This document shows, one piece after another, positions 9,495 through 18,981 of a stretch of DNA of 18,981 bases. Each line of letters starts with the position of its first letter. The stretch's first letter is position 1. Under the pieces are notes generated by a model. That model was not told the origin of the DNA and did no database searches. It saw nothing but the letters and a program-made list of their open reading frames with translations. Position numbers and translations under genes: made by a program. Source of the DNA: Irineochytrium annulatum (Eukaryota > Chytridiomycota > Chytridiomycetes > Chytridiales > Chytridiaceae); assembly GCA_027600665.1 (NCBI GenBank), contig JADGJL010000528.1:1-18981 (forward strand), given 5' to 3'.

Positions 9495-10941
9495 CATCGG
9501 AAACATTACATATTCCCATTATCAGACATTTTCGTTCATCGGATTTTGACAGCATTGGTTATGTTATACATAGAGCATACCGCATCGCGGCACCATCATC
9601 TGGGAATGATTAGATGGATGAGGATGGAGCATCACCAGCTTTTTATTGTCGTGTCAGGCGGACTTCGAACTTTTGACGGTTCAAGCCACTTCTCCATCAG
9701 GCTCCCACTCCCGGACCCCCCGGCCGCCGGTCCCCCCGCCCCCGGAAGCGAGTCTCCGACACGACCACGGGCACCGTCTCGACCTTCATCCCCGGTGTCG
9801 CTGACGCCTGTCACTATTCCCCACGTTCCTCAATCATCTTGCTGGTCAACGCTTGAGCGTTTTTGTTACTCTTGGCCGAGGAGTCATCGTAGTTGACCGT
9901 TCTCGTATTTAATCCGCCACCTTCACATTGTCAGCTGGGGCACAAAGGGCGACACGAAACCGCATGCCGATACCGCGCTCGCCATCCCAAGTCCCATGAC
10001 ACGGGCCCGGCGACCGTAACCGACCGACCTCCTCGGGAAGCCCATGGTCCCCGACAAGAACCTGGCACCCGGCCCAGGCGCAGAAGGTTTTCTTCCCGTT
10101 GTTCCAAACACGCGTGCTGGTGTTCTGGATGGCGAGCATCGCGCTTCTGCATGACGCGCCGAATATTACAGTGTCCATCGGAATTGATGAGGGACGGGAG
10201 AAGAATTTGTACTTAGATTTTATACTCAAGGCTGCGATCTTATCTTTATTTAGGTATGTGGGATCGTTGGTATATCTTTTCAGTCACCGCAGGTCACAGA
10301 ACTGGGGTGGACATTCCCTTGGCTTTCAGAGTAGAATTGCATGCTCATCACCACTATTTCCCTTGTTCGCTCATTTTTCTATCATTAAACTATCGCAACA
10401 TATCATCTTGCAGCCATGAAACATCCAGACGTTGCAGAATACAATTTCTAATAAACGTTTGCGTCTTATTCGCGGGAAAAATAGCGCGACTAACTTGAAA
10501 GCGACCCAAATGATTTGAACTACCCGAATCGTCGTTATTGACAGCAAGATAAGCATCACAACAGACTTGAAAAATAACATAATGGTGGTCGGTAGCAAAT
10601 ACAAATACCGACGAGGAGAAGAGCCGCAAAATTTAAAAGGCATTCAACAAGTTGCAAAGCAGGTATTGATACAAGATATAAGTAGACAGCAGCACTGGCA
10701 ACATGGTCATCAACAGAAGCAGCGACTACCTTACGGTTTTCAAAATAAGCATATCGAACAAAAGAAGGATTAGTACACTAAGAATCCAGAAGCAGCAAGC
10801 AATGGAATAAGATAATTCTACATATGGTTTCCACCAAAGAGACCAAGAGGAAAGATTCGGTGTACAAGATGATACGACAATAGAAACTACACAAACGAAC
10901 TAAAGCTACAGATTTTTGAAGAACCACAAAACGCTTTGATG
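9495..10941. other. Gene-poor region
   Basis: No gene can be supported with confidence. The first half includes a C-rich tract (9706-9750) and the degenerate minus-strand frames listed separately. From about 10240 to 10940 the sequence turns AT-rich with many stops in all frames; I see no tRNA, no repeat array and no transposon terminal structure. Confidence 0.5.
9632..10229 (-). pseudogene. Possible decayed coding stretch, unidentified
   Basis: Several overlapping minus-strand frames look partly protein-like but none is continuous: a frame from 10229 containing NNGKKTFCAWAGCQVLVG, a second with GLGMASAVSACGFVSPFVPQ (hydrophobic, membrane-like), a third with VNYDDSSAKSNKNAQALTSK, and a last with a Gly/Ala-rich linker ending at 9632. 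Such frame hopping matches the damage in the two neighbouring genes, and the convergent placement after the rhomboid remnant is sensible. I could not assign a family, and chance GC-rich open frames are an alternative. Confidence 0.25.
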
Positions 10942-13900
10942 CTAGCGTCGCTGAACACCTCTTAAAGGATCTCGCCCTTCCGACAAACTGACCCGCCGCT
11001 TGAGCTCGCACAGCGCTCTGCACGGAATCCACGCGAAGCTCAACAGCGGCTGCCACCCATCATCGCACGCCTGCTGATATGTCACCCGATACCAGGCCGA
11101 TGCTTTCGCGAGGATCCCATAACCTTCCGCACCCTCAAAGTCCACATCCGCAGCCCTCTGCGATTCCCTCAGAAACTCTTCCCAGAACATATCCCTGTAA
11201 CTCCTTCGAAGCGCATCCACCGCGGCCTGCAGCCTTTCCTGCCTCTGCTCGCGCATGCGCCCCGACTCCCCGGGACGCAAGGGAGTGAACCCACAGATGA
11301 TGTCCGCCTCGTCCCGGACGCCGTGGCGCTGCATGATCTCCCAAAGGTCCCAACCATAGTAGTAGCACAGGTGGGACGCCTCGTTGATGAACTCCTCGTG
11401 GCGCGGGATCAGCAGGCTAGAATCGAAGCCCGTGCCGAGCTTAGCGCGCGGAGGGGCGCGGAAAACGTGGCCCATCGACGAGTCGTAGAGGCGGCCAAGG
11501 ATCTTTTTGGAGACGTACGTGTCTTCCTTAAACGGCTCCATGAAGTGTGGGTACGCGTCCAGGTTAAGTTTCGAGTCCATTCTGGCGGGGACCCCGGTCT
11601 TGCTGAAATCGACGGCCGTCGAGTGAAGTTCGGCGAGTTGTAGGCAGCGGTCCGATATAGCGCCGAACTTGTCGGCGGTCGCGAGATGGATGTTAGCGAT
11701 GCGACCGAGGTTGTCATTAATCATGTAGTCGACGAAGAAGCGCTTGATGTCGTCGATCGTGACGGCCCGGTGGTGGGCGGAGGGGCCTGATAGGACATGG
11801 GGTCGTGGACAACAGAGATCACGAGGCGCGGATCAAAAATGACGTTGTAGAGGTCGCCGTCGAGATCACCGCCGGACATCTCGTTCGGGTGCGGCCTCGC
11901 GCCGGCCTGGGGGAATACTATCACGTTTGTCAAGTGGCGGAGTTCCGGCGGGTCCGCGACGGTGAGAACGCGGATGTCGCCAGGGTGAAGTGAAGGGTTG
12001 CGGTAGACGACGACGCGGCTACCGACAGGCCGTTTGATGAGCATATCTTCGTCGTCTTTAAATTGAAAGAAGACCTGGCCTGGCCGCAGGACGTTCGCTT
12101 CGTCCATAATCCCCAGGAGCGAGATCGCGTTCGGGATGAGAATGCGCGCCTTCGTCTGGACGTTGTAGAGCAGCCGATTTCTTGTCACATGAATGACCCC
12201 GCGTAGCAACGGGTCCGCCATAATGTCGAATCCGGCACGGAGAATCGCTAACGCCTCCGAGCTCCCTCCATGTCGTGCCAACAGCAGTTTCGCGGGCTCG
12301 TTTCCCTCCATAGCGCCGTCGAGCTCGTTAGTCATATCGCGGAGGAAGGTCTCGAACACGTGATCCTTGACCCCGAGCGCAGATAGCAGCGTGATAAGCT
12401 GCCTATTCATATAGCACTTGATGGGCTTCGACACCGACAGAACCTCAAGGTTGTTATGAGCGGCGTTGCCCTCGAACTTGATCATCGACGGCCGGAGCGC
12501 GAGGTGCTTCGAGCGGGGCAGGCATCCCTTGGGTGCGACGCTTACGACACCCTTACACCCCTTGAACCGAATCTGGAATGCCGACGGGGGGTCTCCAAGG
12601 ATGTCGAGCTTGCCGGCAACACGCTCCGCGAGGTCCGCCGAGATCATCCCGACGCCGTCCGAGAACACGTAGTTACCGCGCTCAACATCCTTCAACTCCA
12701 TCACGGACGACGCCGGGACGTTGACGGTCGGATTCGAGGTCGAGAAGCCTTGCCGAGTCTCGCTACAAACTTTCCTGGGATCCTGATATGCGATAGGTCC
12801 CCGATCGATGCCCTTATTTGCTCCGCGCTGGGCGGTAGGTCACCGCCGTGTGACGTCTCGTCGTAGAACCAGCACCCCTGTTCGCGCAGCTGGCTATTAG
12901 AGTACGCGAGGAAGACGTAGTTCCTCCCGCCGACGATCATGCCGTCCGACATGATTTTCCGGATGCGTTCCTCGACAATCGTCGGGCTACTCGTCACCTT
13001 AAACACCGAGTCAAAATACTCGTCGCAGAAGGAGACACGGATGAAGCGCTCCTTGTAGGCGATGTTCTCGCGGATGATGCGGTTGCCCATATCGTACTCG
13101 GGTTTGCTGAGGGCAGATGCGGAGAGGCGTTACTATAACCTACGGAATCATGTCAAACTTTGCTTGGAATGTAATGAGGACCTTACCCGTCTAATCATAT
13201 TATCGTCGTCCCAAGAGCTCGAATGCGGCACGTCGTTCAAATCAGTATTGGATATCTCCCTCAATACCCATTGTACTGGATCCCGGACGGGTCTCCGAGA
13301 GTAAAGCTCCTCCAGTATAACCTCCGCTAGAGTCAGAGAAATTTTGGTGAGGACCGTCGACAGACGCATCGCCGTTGGCTTGTCGTAGAACCATAGGCGA
13401 TTCGAGGACGTCAGGGCGTGAATCATGTATCGAATCGGGAAGGGCAGCACGCCGAAAATATCTTCGTGGCCTCCACCCCAAGACATGACACCAGGGTCAC
13501 GCAAGGCGTTGTACGGAATTGCGGCGTCTTTGACTTTCAATTTGAACTCTCTGAAGCACGCGAATATCTTCTGGTCGGTTCGTTCGCTCAGTCGTCCCAG
13601 GTTGAAGTGATAGACGAGGCTTTGGCCGAAGCTCCCATCGCCGGGTCCCGTCATGCAAGGGTCGTGGGTCCTGACCCAACTCCGCGTACCGGTCCCTAAT
13701 TCCCACAAAAAGCCCGTGGATCCCAGGAGACCCCTCATTAGTTGACGAATATGCATAATATTCGCGCTCAGGCCCTTCTCGTTATCGTCGTCGTCCTCGT
13801 ACCGGTTGCTATTCTCTTCCACAAAACAAATCGGAGGATGATCAAAGGTAAGTACGAGGACCCTCTCCCGGGCATGCGTGAGGTGCATCCGAGCCGCCAT

Positions 13901-14694
13901 CATGTGCCGGAGCTTGATCTCGATCCGGTGCGCCTTCTTCCCCGGCGGCGACGCTCTAAACTCGACTGCCATCGTCCTTGAGTCAGCGCCTTGAAACTCG
14001 AGCACGGCCGTCGACGCATCCTGCTCGCTTTCCCACTTTAGAGGATAGTCAAGGGTGTTCAATGCGGGAGGGACGCCGATCGCGAACGAGTGAATCAGGA
14101 ACGAGTGGTCGTCAACTGAGCGGGCCGGTAACACCGCGCCCTTGTTCTCGTTGAAGCCCATCGTCCGGCCAGACAACACCAAAGTCCCGCCGGTTGCCCT
14201 GTCTAGCAGATGGTCGAAGTAGGCCTTGTCCGCGAATGTGACGAGCGCCAAGCCGCGCGATCGACCGGCGTGCGGGCCGCGATCGTTAATCTTGATCTCG
14301 CACCGGAGGATCGGGGGCCATGCGAGCCCGGCGGGGTTGGATCCGAATCGGCGGCGAAGCTCCTGCTCGAAGAAGTCCACGAGCGCGACAGCCTTCACGT
14401 TGAAGTTGAGGTTCTTGACGAAGGCCACGGCTGAGACCGGTTAGCCTTCTATCAAGTAGGAAACGGCCTGCGAAGGAGGTCACGTTGGTTGTTTGCGTTG
14501 TCCTCGTTGCACCTTACGCCGGCGCTGGCGTTGATATCGGCCTCCAACGCGGCCGCGTCGGCTCGCTCCTTCTCGGCCTCGCGACGCTGCAGCTCGAAGT
14601 TCTCGACGTCCCTCGCAAGCTGTTGATCCTCGTTTAAGGCGGCGTCCTCGGCCTCTCTCTTGCGCCTGCGGCGGCGCGACTTGCTGGATGGCAT
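10942..14694 (-). pseudogene. Cellular RNA-dependent RNA polymerase (RDR/QDE-1 family), frameshifted
   Basis: RDRs make double-stranded RNA for Dicer in RNA silencing. Exons 14694-14484, 14430-13187 and 13139-10942 (introns 53 and 47 nt). N-terminus: Arg/Lys-rich (RRRRRKRE), then an acidic-basic helix; then an RRM-like domain with AFVKNLNFN and RGLALVTF. Central part: NEKGLSANIMHIRQL, DDDNMIRR, VIVTPLRI, YDMGNRIIR, FIRVSFCDEYFD. Catalytic core: GNYVFSDGVGMIS, QIRFKGCKGV, RPSMIKF, VLRPGQVFFQ and the metal-binding DLDGD at 11867-11853, then MINDNLGRIANIH and a helical C-terminal domain. Three single-base breaks interrupt it: an extra base at 13100-13106, a missing base near 12750, and a missing base near 11770. 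Without them the protein would be about 1,217 residues. All key residues remain, so sequencing error is as plausible as a true pseudogene. Confidence 0.88.
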
Positions 14695-14720
14695 CGAGTT
14701 CAATGCAGGCCGCTGGTTCG

Positions 14721-15417
14721 ATGGCAGGGTTGATTACGGCCGTCAGTGACCTCGGAGCACAAGGCAGTCGCTGTCGGTATTCAATGTAGCTGTGTTGATG
14801 CGACGATTCGTCAAATCGGTGGGCTCACACTGGTCTCCCTGGCCTTCGTGCTCGTCGCGGCTGTTAAAGCGCAGAGACGACGTCCAAGTACAACAGCGGA
14901 GACGGCCGAGATCTTCTTCGAGGGCGACGTTAGTGTGGCCGCTGTCGGCATGACATTGGAAGCACTCCAGTAAGTCCTATGTGGCACCGTCGCTCAATAA
15001 GTAATATCCTCGCCTCTAGCGCGGCTGCAACCGATGACAACCCCCCAAAGACCATCAAAACCTACCCGACGGCCCTTGCGAAGTGCGGCGGCGTCGGCGC
15101 CTTGCATTCCCCATATTCGTTGACGACTATTACAACGGCGAGTTCGCAATACGCGACCTTGACTACCACAACTCTTCAAACCTCGACGGGTCCCTTAACT
15201 TCTACCTCGACGAGCTGCGCGGACTATGAGGAAATATGGCGGGCTACACGCCAACCGGCGAGTGCGGCATAACCTGGCCGCACTCGACATGTTACCCTCC
15301 CTGTCAGCATTCGACCTCGTCGCCGCGGCCCCGGCATCCGTGACCGCCGGCACGAGAAGTCTGTCGCTTCCTCGGAATGGTTGGCCCCCTTGCTCAACCG
15401 CCCCATTCATCATTTAG
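14721..15417 (+). pseudogene. Possible broken gene, unidentified, divergent from the RDR
   Basis: Protein-like fragments lie in different plus-strand frames. A hydrophobic stretch LVSLAFVLVAAV (about 14834-14870) could be a signal anchor. It is followed by AEIFFEGDVSVAAVGMTLEAL, then a well-formed 50-nt intron (GTAAGTCC...CCTCTAG, 14972-15021 approximately). The next exon opens AAATDDNPPKTIKTYPTAL, after which the best frame shifts by one to FVDDYYNGEFAIRDLDYHN and LDGSLNFYLDELRG, then a stop, with a further frame reading YGGLHANRRVRHNLAALDML. I do not recognise the family. The pattern (credible intron, several frame changes) resembles the damage in the RDR and rhomboid remnants. Upstream exons and the true start are unknown. 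Confidence 0.35.
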
Positions 15418-15482
15418 ATACAACACATGTTAGTGGCTCATACTTGTTTCAGATTCAAGCCGCTGCCGCTCCAACTCACAGG

Positions 15483-17119
15483 ATGTCAGAGCAGGCCAAC
15501 CTCGCCGAGCCGTCTTCAGCGGCCGCCGTGCTCGATCTGGCCAGCCCGAAAGCGCCCGCGGCCCGTAAGTTCGTCGTGGTCGGCGACGAGGCTTGCGGCA
15601 AGACGAGCCTCCTGCGAGTCTTCACCGGGGCTTCCTTTCCCGAGGAGTACGTCCCAACGGTGTCAGACACCTACGCTTTCCAGCCGCCGGGCGAGACGGA
15701 GCGGATGGAGCTGGTTGACACGACAGGGTCGGAGGTAATGGATCGTCTGAGGCCGCTGTCGTACGAGGGCGCCGATCTCTGGATCGTCTGCTTTTCCGTC
15801 GAGGATCGGCATAGCCTGTTCAGCGTTACGGAGCGGGTTAGTCTCCTTTTCTCTCTGTTGTTGTACTTGCTGACATTCATCCGCTGCAGTGGGTCCCCGA
15901 GGTCCGATACTTCAACAACACTATTCCCCTCATCCTTGTCGCCTGCAAAACGGATCTCAGGGAAGACCCGGCTACGCTCGACAGGCTTGAACGTGCGGGT
16001 CAGCTCCCCGTGACGCTCGAGGAAGGGCAGGAGGTCGCATACCGGATTGGCGCGTTCAAGTACGTTGAGACTTCGGCCAAGGTCGGGTTCCAGGTCTTGT
16101 CGCTGCTGGATGACGAGGTGGATGACGCGGGGGAGTTTGAGGACGTGGAGGAGGAGGAGCCGGTGGACAGAGACGAGGAAGAGGGGAAGCCGGCGACTGA
16201 GGAAGGGAATGCTGAGCTATCCAACACGGCCACTACCTCGACGACCGAGTTCTTGACGGCCACGACATCCTCCTCCAACGCCGTATCGTCGGCCGCCTTG
16301 ACTGTCTCCACCGCCGCGCCCCCGTTACCGTCCGCCATCCGCACTCCATCTCGCCCCCCTCGCCCCACATCCGTCACCGTCGACTCCCGTGGCATCAAGG
16401 TCGACGGCACCGCTCCCCCGCGGACCGGCGCGCGTCGCGTCGGCACGACACCCACGGGCGGGGGGACGGCCAGCTGGGCGACAGGACGCGGAGTCGGTGT
16501 TGGATTGCGGAGGAGCGGGTCGGCGTCGTCTGGGTCTTCGACGTCAGACGCGAGCTCGGTCGCGAGCGTGTCCGTGAGAAGTGTTAGGAGCGTTAGGAAG
16601 GCGGGTGGGGGCAGGGCGACGTCACCGGTGGGCGAGGGGCCGTCGATTGCGGAGGGACTACCGAAGGGTGCGCCGCCGGAGGAGGTTATGAAGACGGACG
16701 CGGTGGTTGTGGAGCAAATGGAGGAGACGGCAGTGGCTGAAGCTGCGGTGGAGGTGGTTAAGAACCTTGAGGTCGTCGAGATTTCTAAGGTCGAGGAGGC
16801 CGCTACGAAGGCGGAGGAGGTCGTCGTTGCGGATGCTGCAACGAAACCTGAATCAAAGATGGAGCCACCCGCGCCGACGGCCAACGAGGTCGCGGAGCCT
16901 GCCAAGCCACAACCTGCGCCTGCTTTTGAGAAGGCCGAGTCGACGGTTTACGAGGAAGTGCGCCCTGCACCGAGCAGAGCACCGCAGACCGTTGCACCCG
17001 CAGCACCGGTTGGGGCCGGAGGAAAGGGTCGCAGCGGCGGTGGGGGTGGCCCTGGCAGCGGGGAACCTCGGAGAAGGGAAGAGAGGGAGGACGCTGGGTG
17101 CAAATGCACAATCCTTTGA
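15483..17119 (+). CDS. Atypical Rho-family GTPase with long C-terminal tail
   Basis: Exons 15483-15836 and 15890-17119 give 527 residues, against about 190-210 for normal Rho proteins; the 53-nt intron (GTTAGT...GCTGCAG) joins in phase 0. The GTPase domain covers about 29-210: P-loop GDEACGKT at 34-41, switch I FPEEYVPTVSDTY with T59, switch II DTTGSE at 79-84 followed by DRLRPLSYEGADLWIVCFS, base-recognition CKTD at 137-140, and ETSAK. Two positions are abnormal: E36 replaces the Gly equivalent to RhoA G14, and S83 replaces the catalytic Gln equivalent to RhoA Q63. Known Rnd proteins have a similar DTSGS switch II and stay GTP-bound. A tail of some 300 residues follows, acidic first, then Ser/Thr/Pro/Arg-rich, then Ala/Val/Glu/Lys-rich, ending in the CaaX box CTIL (Leu last suggests geranylgeranylation). 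An in-frame ATG at 15381 is a possible alternative start. Confidence 0.88.
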
Positions 17120-17590
17120 GACATTATTATTAGGCGACTTTGGACGGTCGACTCTGCCGTCCCGTCTTCGACGTGTATTTTCTTCTTCATCGACCTTTTC
17201 GCACTCTCGTTATCGATGCCTCCGCACTTTCCCTCAAGTTTATCCTTGCTAAAAAAAAAAAAAAAACCAAACATGCCACATTTTATTTATGCCGGACGTA
17301 TTTTGCGCGTTCTTCTAATGCTGATCTTAAAAATCTAGGCTAGGTGATGTCACCGTCCCCAAATGGTTGGATGAGGTGTCAAAACGGCCCCAAAATCTTA
17401 TCAGCCGCCAAGTCCGAAGCCCAACCCCAACTTCACCAGAAGGAAGTCGCCTACCACGTCGCCAGCCAACGCATCCCCGGCCCCCGTCCCCGCCATCCCG
17501 CATCCCGTCATGACCGTGGCCTCTACCGTCCCGCGGACCCCGTCCCCGTCGTCGCCGACGTCGTCCCCGAACTCCCTCCAACCGCAGGTC
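17120..17590. other. Spacer between Rho gene and MTHFR
   Basis: Contains the Rho 3' untranslated region, a 16-base A run at 17251-17266 and the presumed MTHFR promoter. The part from 17440 to 17590 is C-rich. In-frame ATG at 17510 could extend MTHFR by 27 Ser/Pro-rich residues (MTVASTVPRTPSPSS...). Confidence 0.5.
17251..17266 (+). repeat. Homopolymer A16
   Basis: Sixteen consecutive A, about 130 bp after the Rho stop codon. It may be a simple slippage tract; a fossil poly(A) tail is possible but no target-site duplication was recognised. Confidence 0.7.
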
Positions 17591-18925
17591 ATGAAGATCA
17601 CGACCAAGATCGAGCGCGCGACAGGTGAGTCGGATTCTGCCTCGGTGGACTTCTTGGGACTTTTACTGACGAATCTGGCCTGTGGTCGCGTCATCGCCAG
17701 CCGAGAACCGGTGCTTCTGGGTACGTGTTTTCTGTACCCCGATCGGCGATCGTCGCGCTTTTTAACACATCGTTGCATCCTCGCAGTCCTTCGAGTACTT
17801 TCCCCCGAGGACCGAGATGGGTGTGCAGAACCTTTATGATCGTATGGTGCGTTGATGCTCTTTTATTCATGCGGCAATCACCGCGCGTCAAAGGCTGATA
17901 GGGTTGACGCGGTCGTGTTTGCAGGAGCGCATGTATACCCTAGGGCCCGAGTTTATCGACGTGACGTGGGCTGCTGGCGGCGGGAGTTCGGATCTGACCA
18001 TGCAGATCTGCACGACGGCGCAGGCTGTGTACGGGCTGGAGGCGTGTATGCACCTGTGAGTGACCTTTCTTCGCTTACGTTTGTTGTGGTCGCGGTGTTA
18101 ACGAGCTCCATTGCAGCACCTGCACGAATATGCCCCGGGAGAAGGTTGACATCGCCTTGAAGGAGGCTAAAGCCGCCGGCATCCAAAACATCCTCGCGCT
18201 CCGCGGCGACCCTCCGCGCGGCCAGGAGAACTGGTCCGCCGTCGATACGGGCTTCAACTACGCCGCCGACCTCGTCAGATACATCCGGAAGCTGTACGGG
18301 TCGCACTTTTGCATCGGCGTTGCGGGTTACCCGGAGGGTCACGTGGAGAACGGGGACCCTGAGGCGGAGTTCAAGACCTTCATTGATAAGTGCAACGCAG
18401 GGGCGGATTACGTCGTGACGCAGCTGTTCTACGACTGCGATCATTACTTGAAGTGGCTGGGGCGCGTTCGTGCCGCCGGTGTCACCATCCCCATCCTGCC
18501 CGGCATCATGCCCATTCAGTCGTATGGCGGCTTCCGCCGCATGACGGCCCTGGCTAAGACGATCATCCCGAAGCACATTGACGACGCGCTCGAACCCATC
18601 AAGGACGATGACAAGGCCGTGAAGGAGTACGGCGTCAAGCTGGCCGTGGATATGTGTAACCAGCTGAAGGAGGCCGGCGTCCTGGGGTTCCACTTCTACT
18701 GCCTTAACCTTGAGCGGTCCGTGCGTCTCATTCTGGAAGGGTTGGGGTTTGTTGCACCCATCGAGGTCGCGAAACCGTTGCCTTGGAATCCGTCTTTGGC
18801 GAAAAAGAGGGAGAAGGAGACGGTGCGGCCCATCTTTTGGAGGAACCGGACGAGGAGCTATATTCTGAGGACGGAGGCGTGGGACGACTTCCCGAACGGC
18901 CGATGGGGCGATTCACGGTCACCCG
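17591..18925 (+). CDS. MTHFR: Methylenetetrahydrofolate reductase, 3'-partial
   Basis: Reduces 5,10-methylene-tetrahydrofolate to 5-methyl-tetrahydrofolate with FAD and NAD(P)H, supplying the methyl group that turns homocysteine into methionine. Exons in the window: 17591-17624, 17701-17720 (only 20 nt), 17787-17846, 17925-18055 and 18117-18925; introns are 61-78 nt, GT-AG, and all joins keep frame. A GTACGC donor at 18926 starts an intron that leaves the window. The catalytic TIM-barrel is visible: SFEYFPPRT with the catalytic Glu, FIDVTWAAGG, MHLTCTNM, ALRGDPPRG with the FAD-contacting Asp, GVAGYPEGH, ADYVVTQLFYD, ILPGIMPIQ, GFHFYCLN, then VRPIFWRNR and EWDDFPNGRWGD, the linker that leads to the eukaryotic SAM-inhibited regulatory domain. 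That domain lies outside. The start at 17591 (MKITTKIER) is chosen because fungal homologues begin similarly; 17510 is possible. Confidence 0.95.
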
Positions 18926-18981
18926 GTACGCTTTCTCTTCCTTCCTGCTCGCGTGAATGCTGACGTATGCCACCTCCCCCC

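Noticed and set aside
10942..14694. Integrated RNA-virus polymerase
   Set aside because: The DLDGD motif, RRM-like N-terminus and introns fit the cellular RDR family used in RNA silencing, which is unrelated in fold to viral palm-type RNA polymerases with GDD.
8211..15417. Repeat-induced point mutation as the cause of gene damage
   Set aside because: The lesions seen are mainly single-base insertions or deletions that shift frame; the sequence remains GC-rich and I do not see the C-to-T stop-codon pattern RIP would leave.
16000..16905. 301-codon minus-strand frame opposite the Rho tail
   Set aside because: Low-complexity Ser/Thr/Ala shadow of the repetitive tail codons; the sense strand carries an intact GTPase and CaaX box in one frame.
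17251..17266. A16 run as a retroposed poly(A) tail
   Set aside because: The adjacent Rho gene has an intron and no flanking target duplication was recognised, so a simple slippage tract is more likely.
1..18981. CRISPR array, bacterial operons or phage elements
   Set aside because: No direct-repeat array or ribosome-binding-site-led gene trains are present; introns, CaaX and UBL/UBA domains show a nuclear eukaryotic sequence.

Overview
This window reads as nuclear DNA of a fungus, probably an early-diverging (chytrid-like) lineage. The coding sequence is GC-rich and is cut by many very short GT-AG introns (47 to 72 nt, one candidate near 400 nt) with fungal-type branch sites (a perfect TACTAAC in one, CTGAC/CTAAC-like sites in others). 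Proteins are eukaryotic (DDI1 with UBL and UBA domains, S-adenosylhomocysteine hydrolase, Rho GTPase with a CaaX box, cellular RNA-dependent RNA polymerase, eukaryote-type MTHFR) and there is an intron-less tRNA-Val with a Pol III T-run. Species assignment is inference only. All gene models are hand-spliced.

Layout, left to right: (1) 3' part of an unrecognised plus-strand gene with a possible Cys/His metal site (1-1404); (2) spacer and minus-strand tRNA-Val(TAC) (1812-1884); (3) a divergent pair of unrecognised genes with only 28 bp between start codons: a minus-strand coiled-coil protein (2006-2703) and a plus-strand protein (2732-4315); (4) minus-strand S-adenosylhomocysteine hydrolase (4648-6205), three exons, intact; (5) minus-strand DDI1 (6508-8172), eight exons, intact; (6) a run of damaged plus- and minus-strand genes from 8211 to about 15417: a VPS25 (ESCRT-II) remnant running straight into a rhomboid-protease remnant, an unidentifiable stretch, a cellular RNA-dependent RNA polymerase with three single-base frameshifts but an intact DLDGD active site, and another broken unidentifiable coding stretch; (7) an intact Rho-family GTPase with a long tail and altered catalytic positions (15483-17119); (8) the 5' two thirds of the catalytic domain region of methylenetetrahydrofolate reductase (17591 to beyond the window end).

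Two intact genes, SAH hydrolase and MTHFR, belong to the same methionine/methyl cycle, but they sit on opposite strands about 11 kb apart, so I treat this as a coincidence worth noting rather than a cluster. The most striking features are the block of frameshifted genes flanked by intact genes (either real gene decay or local assembly error), the VPS25-rhomboid chimera, and the Rho GTPase that lacks both the Gly and Gln residues normally needed for GTP hydrolysis.
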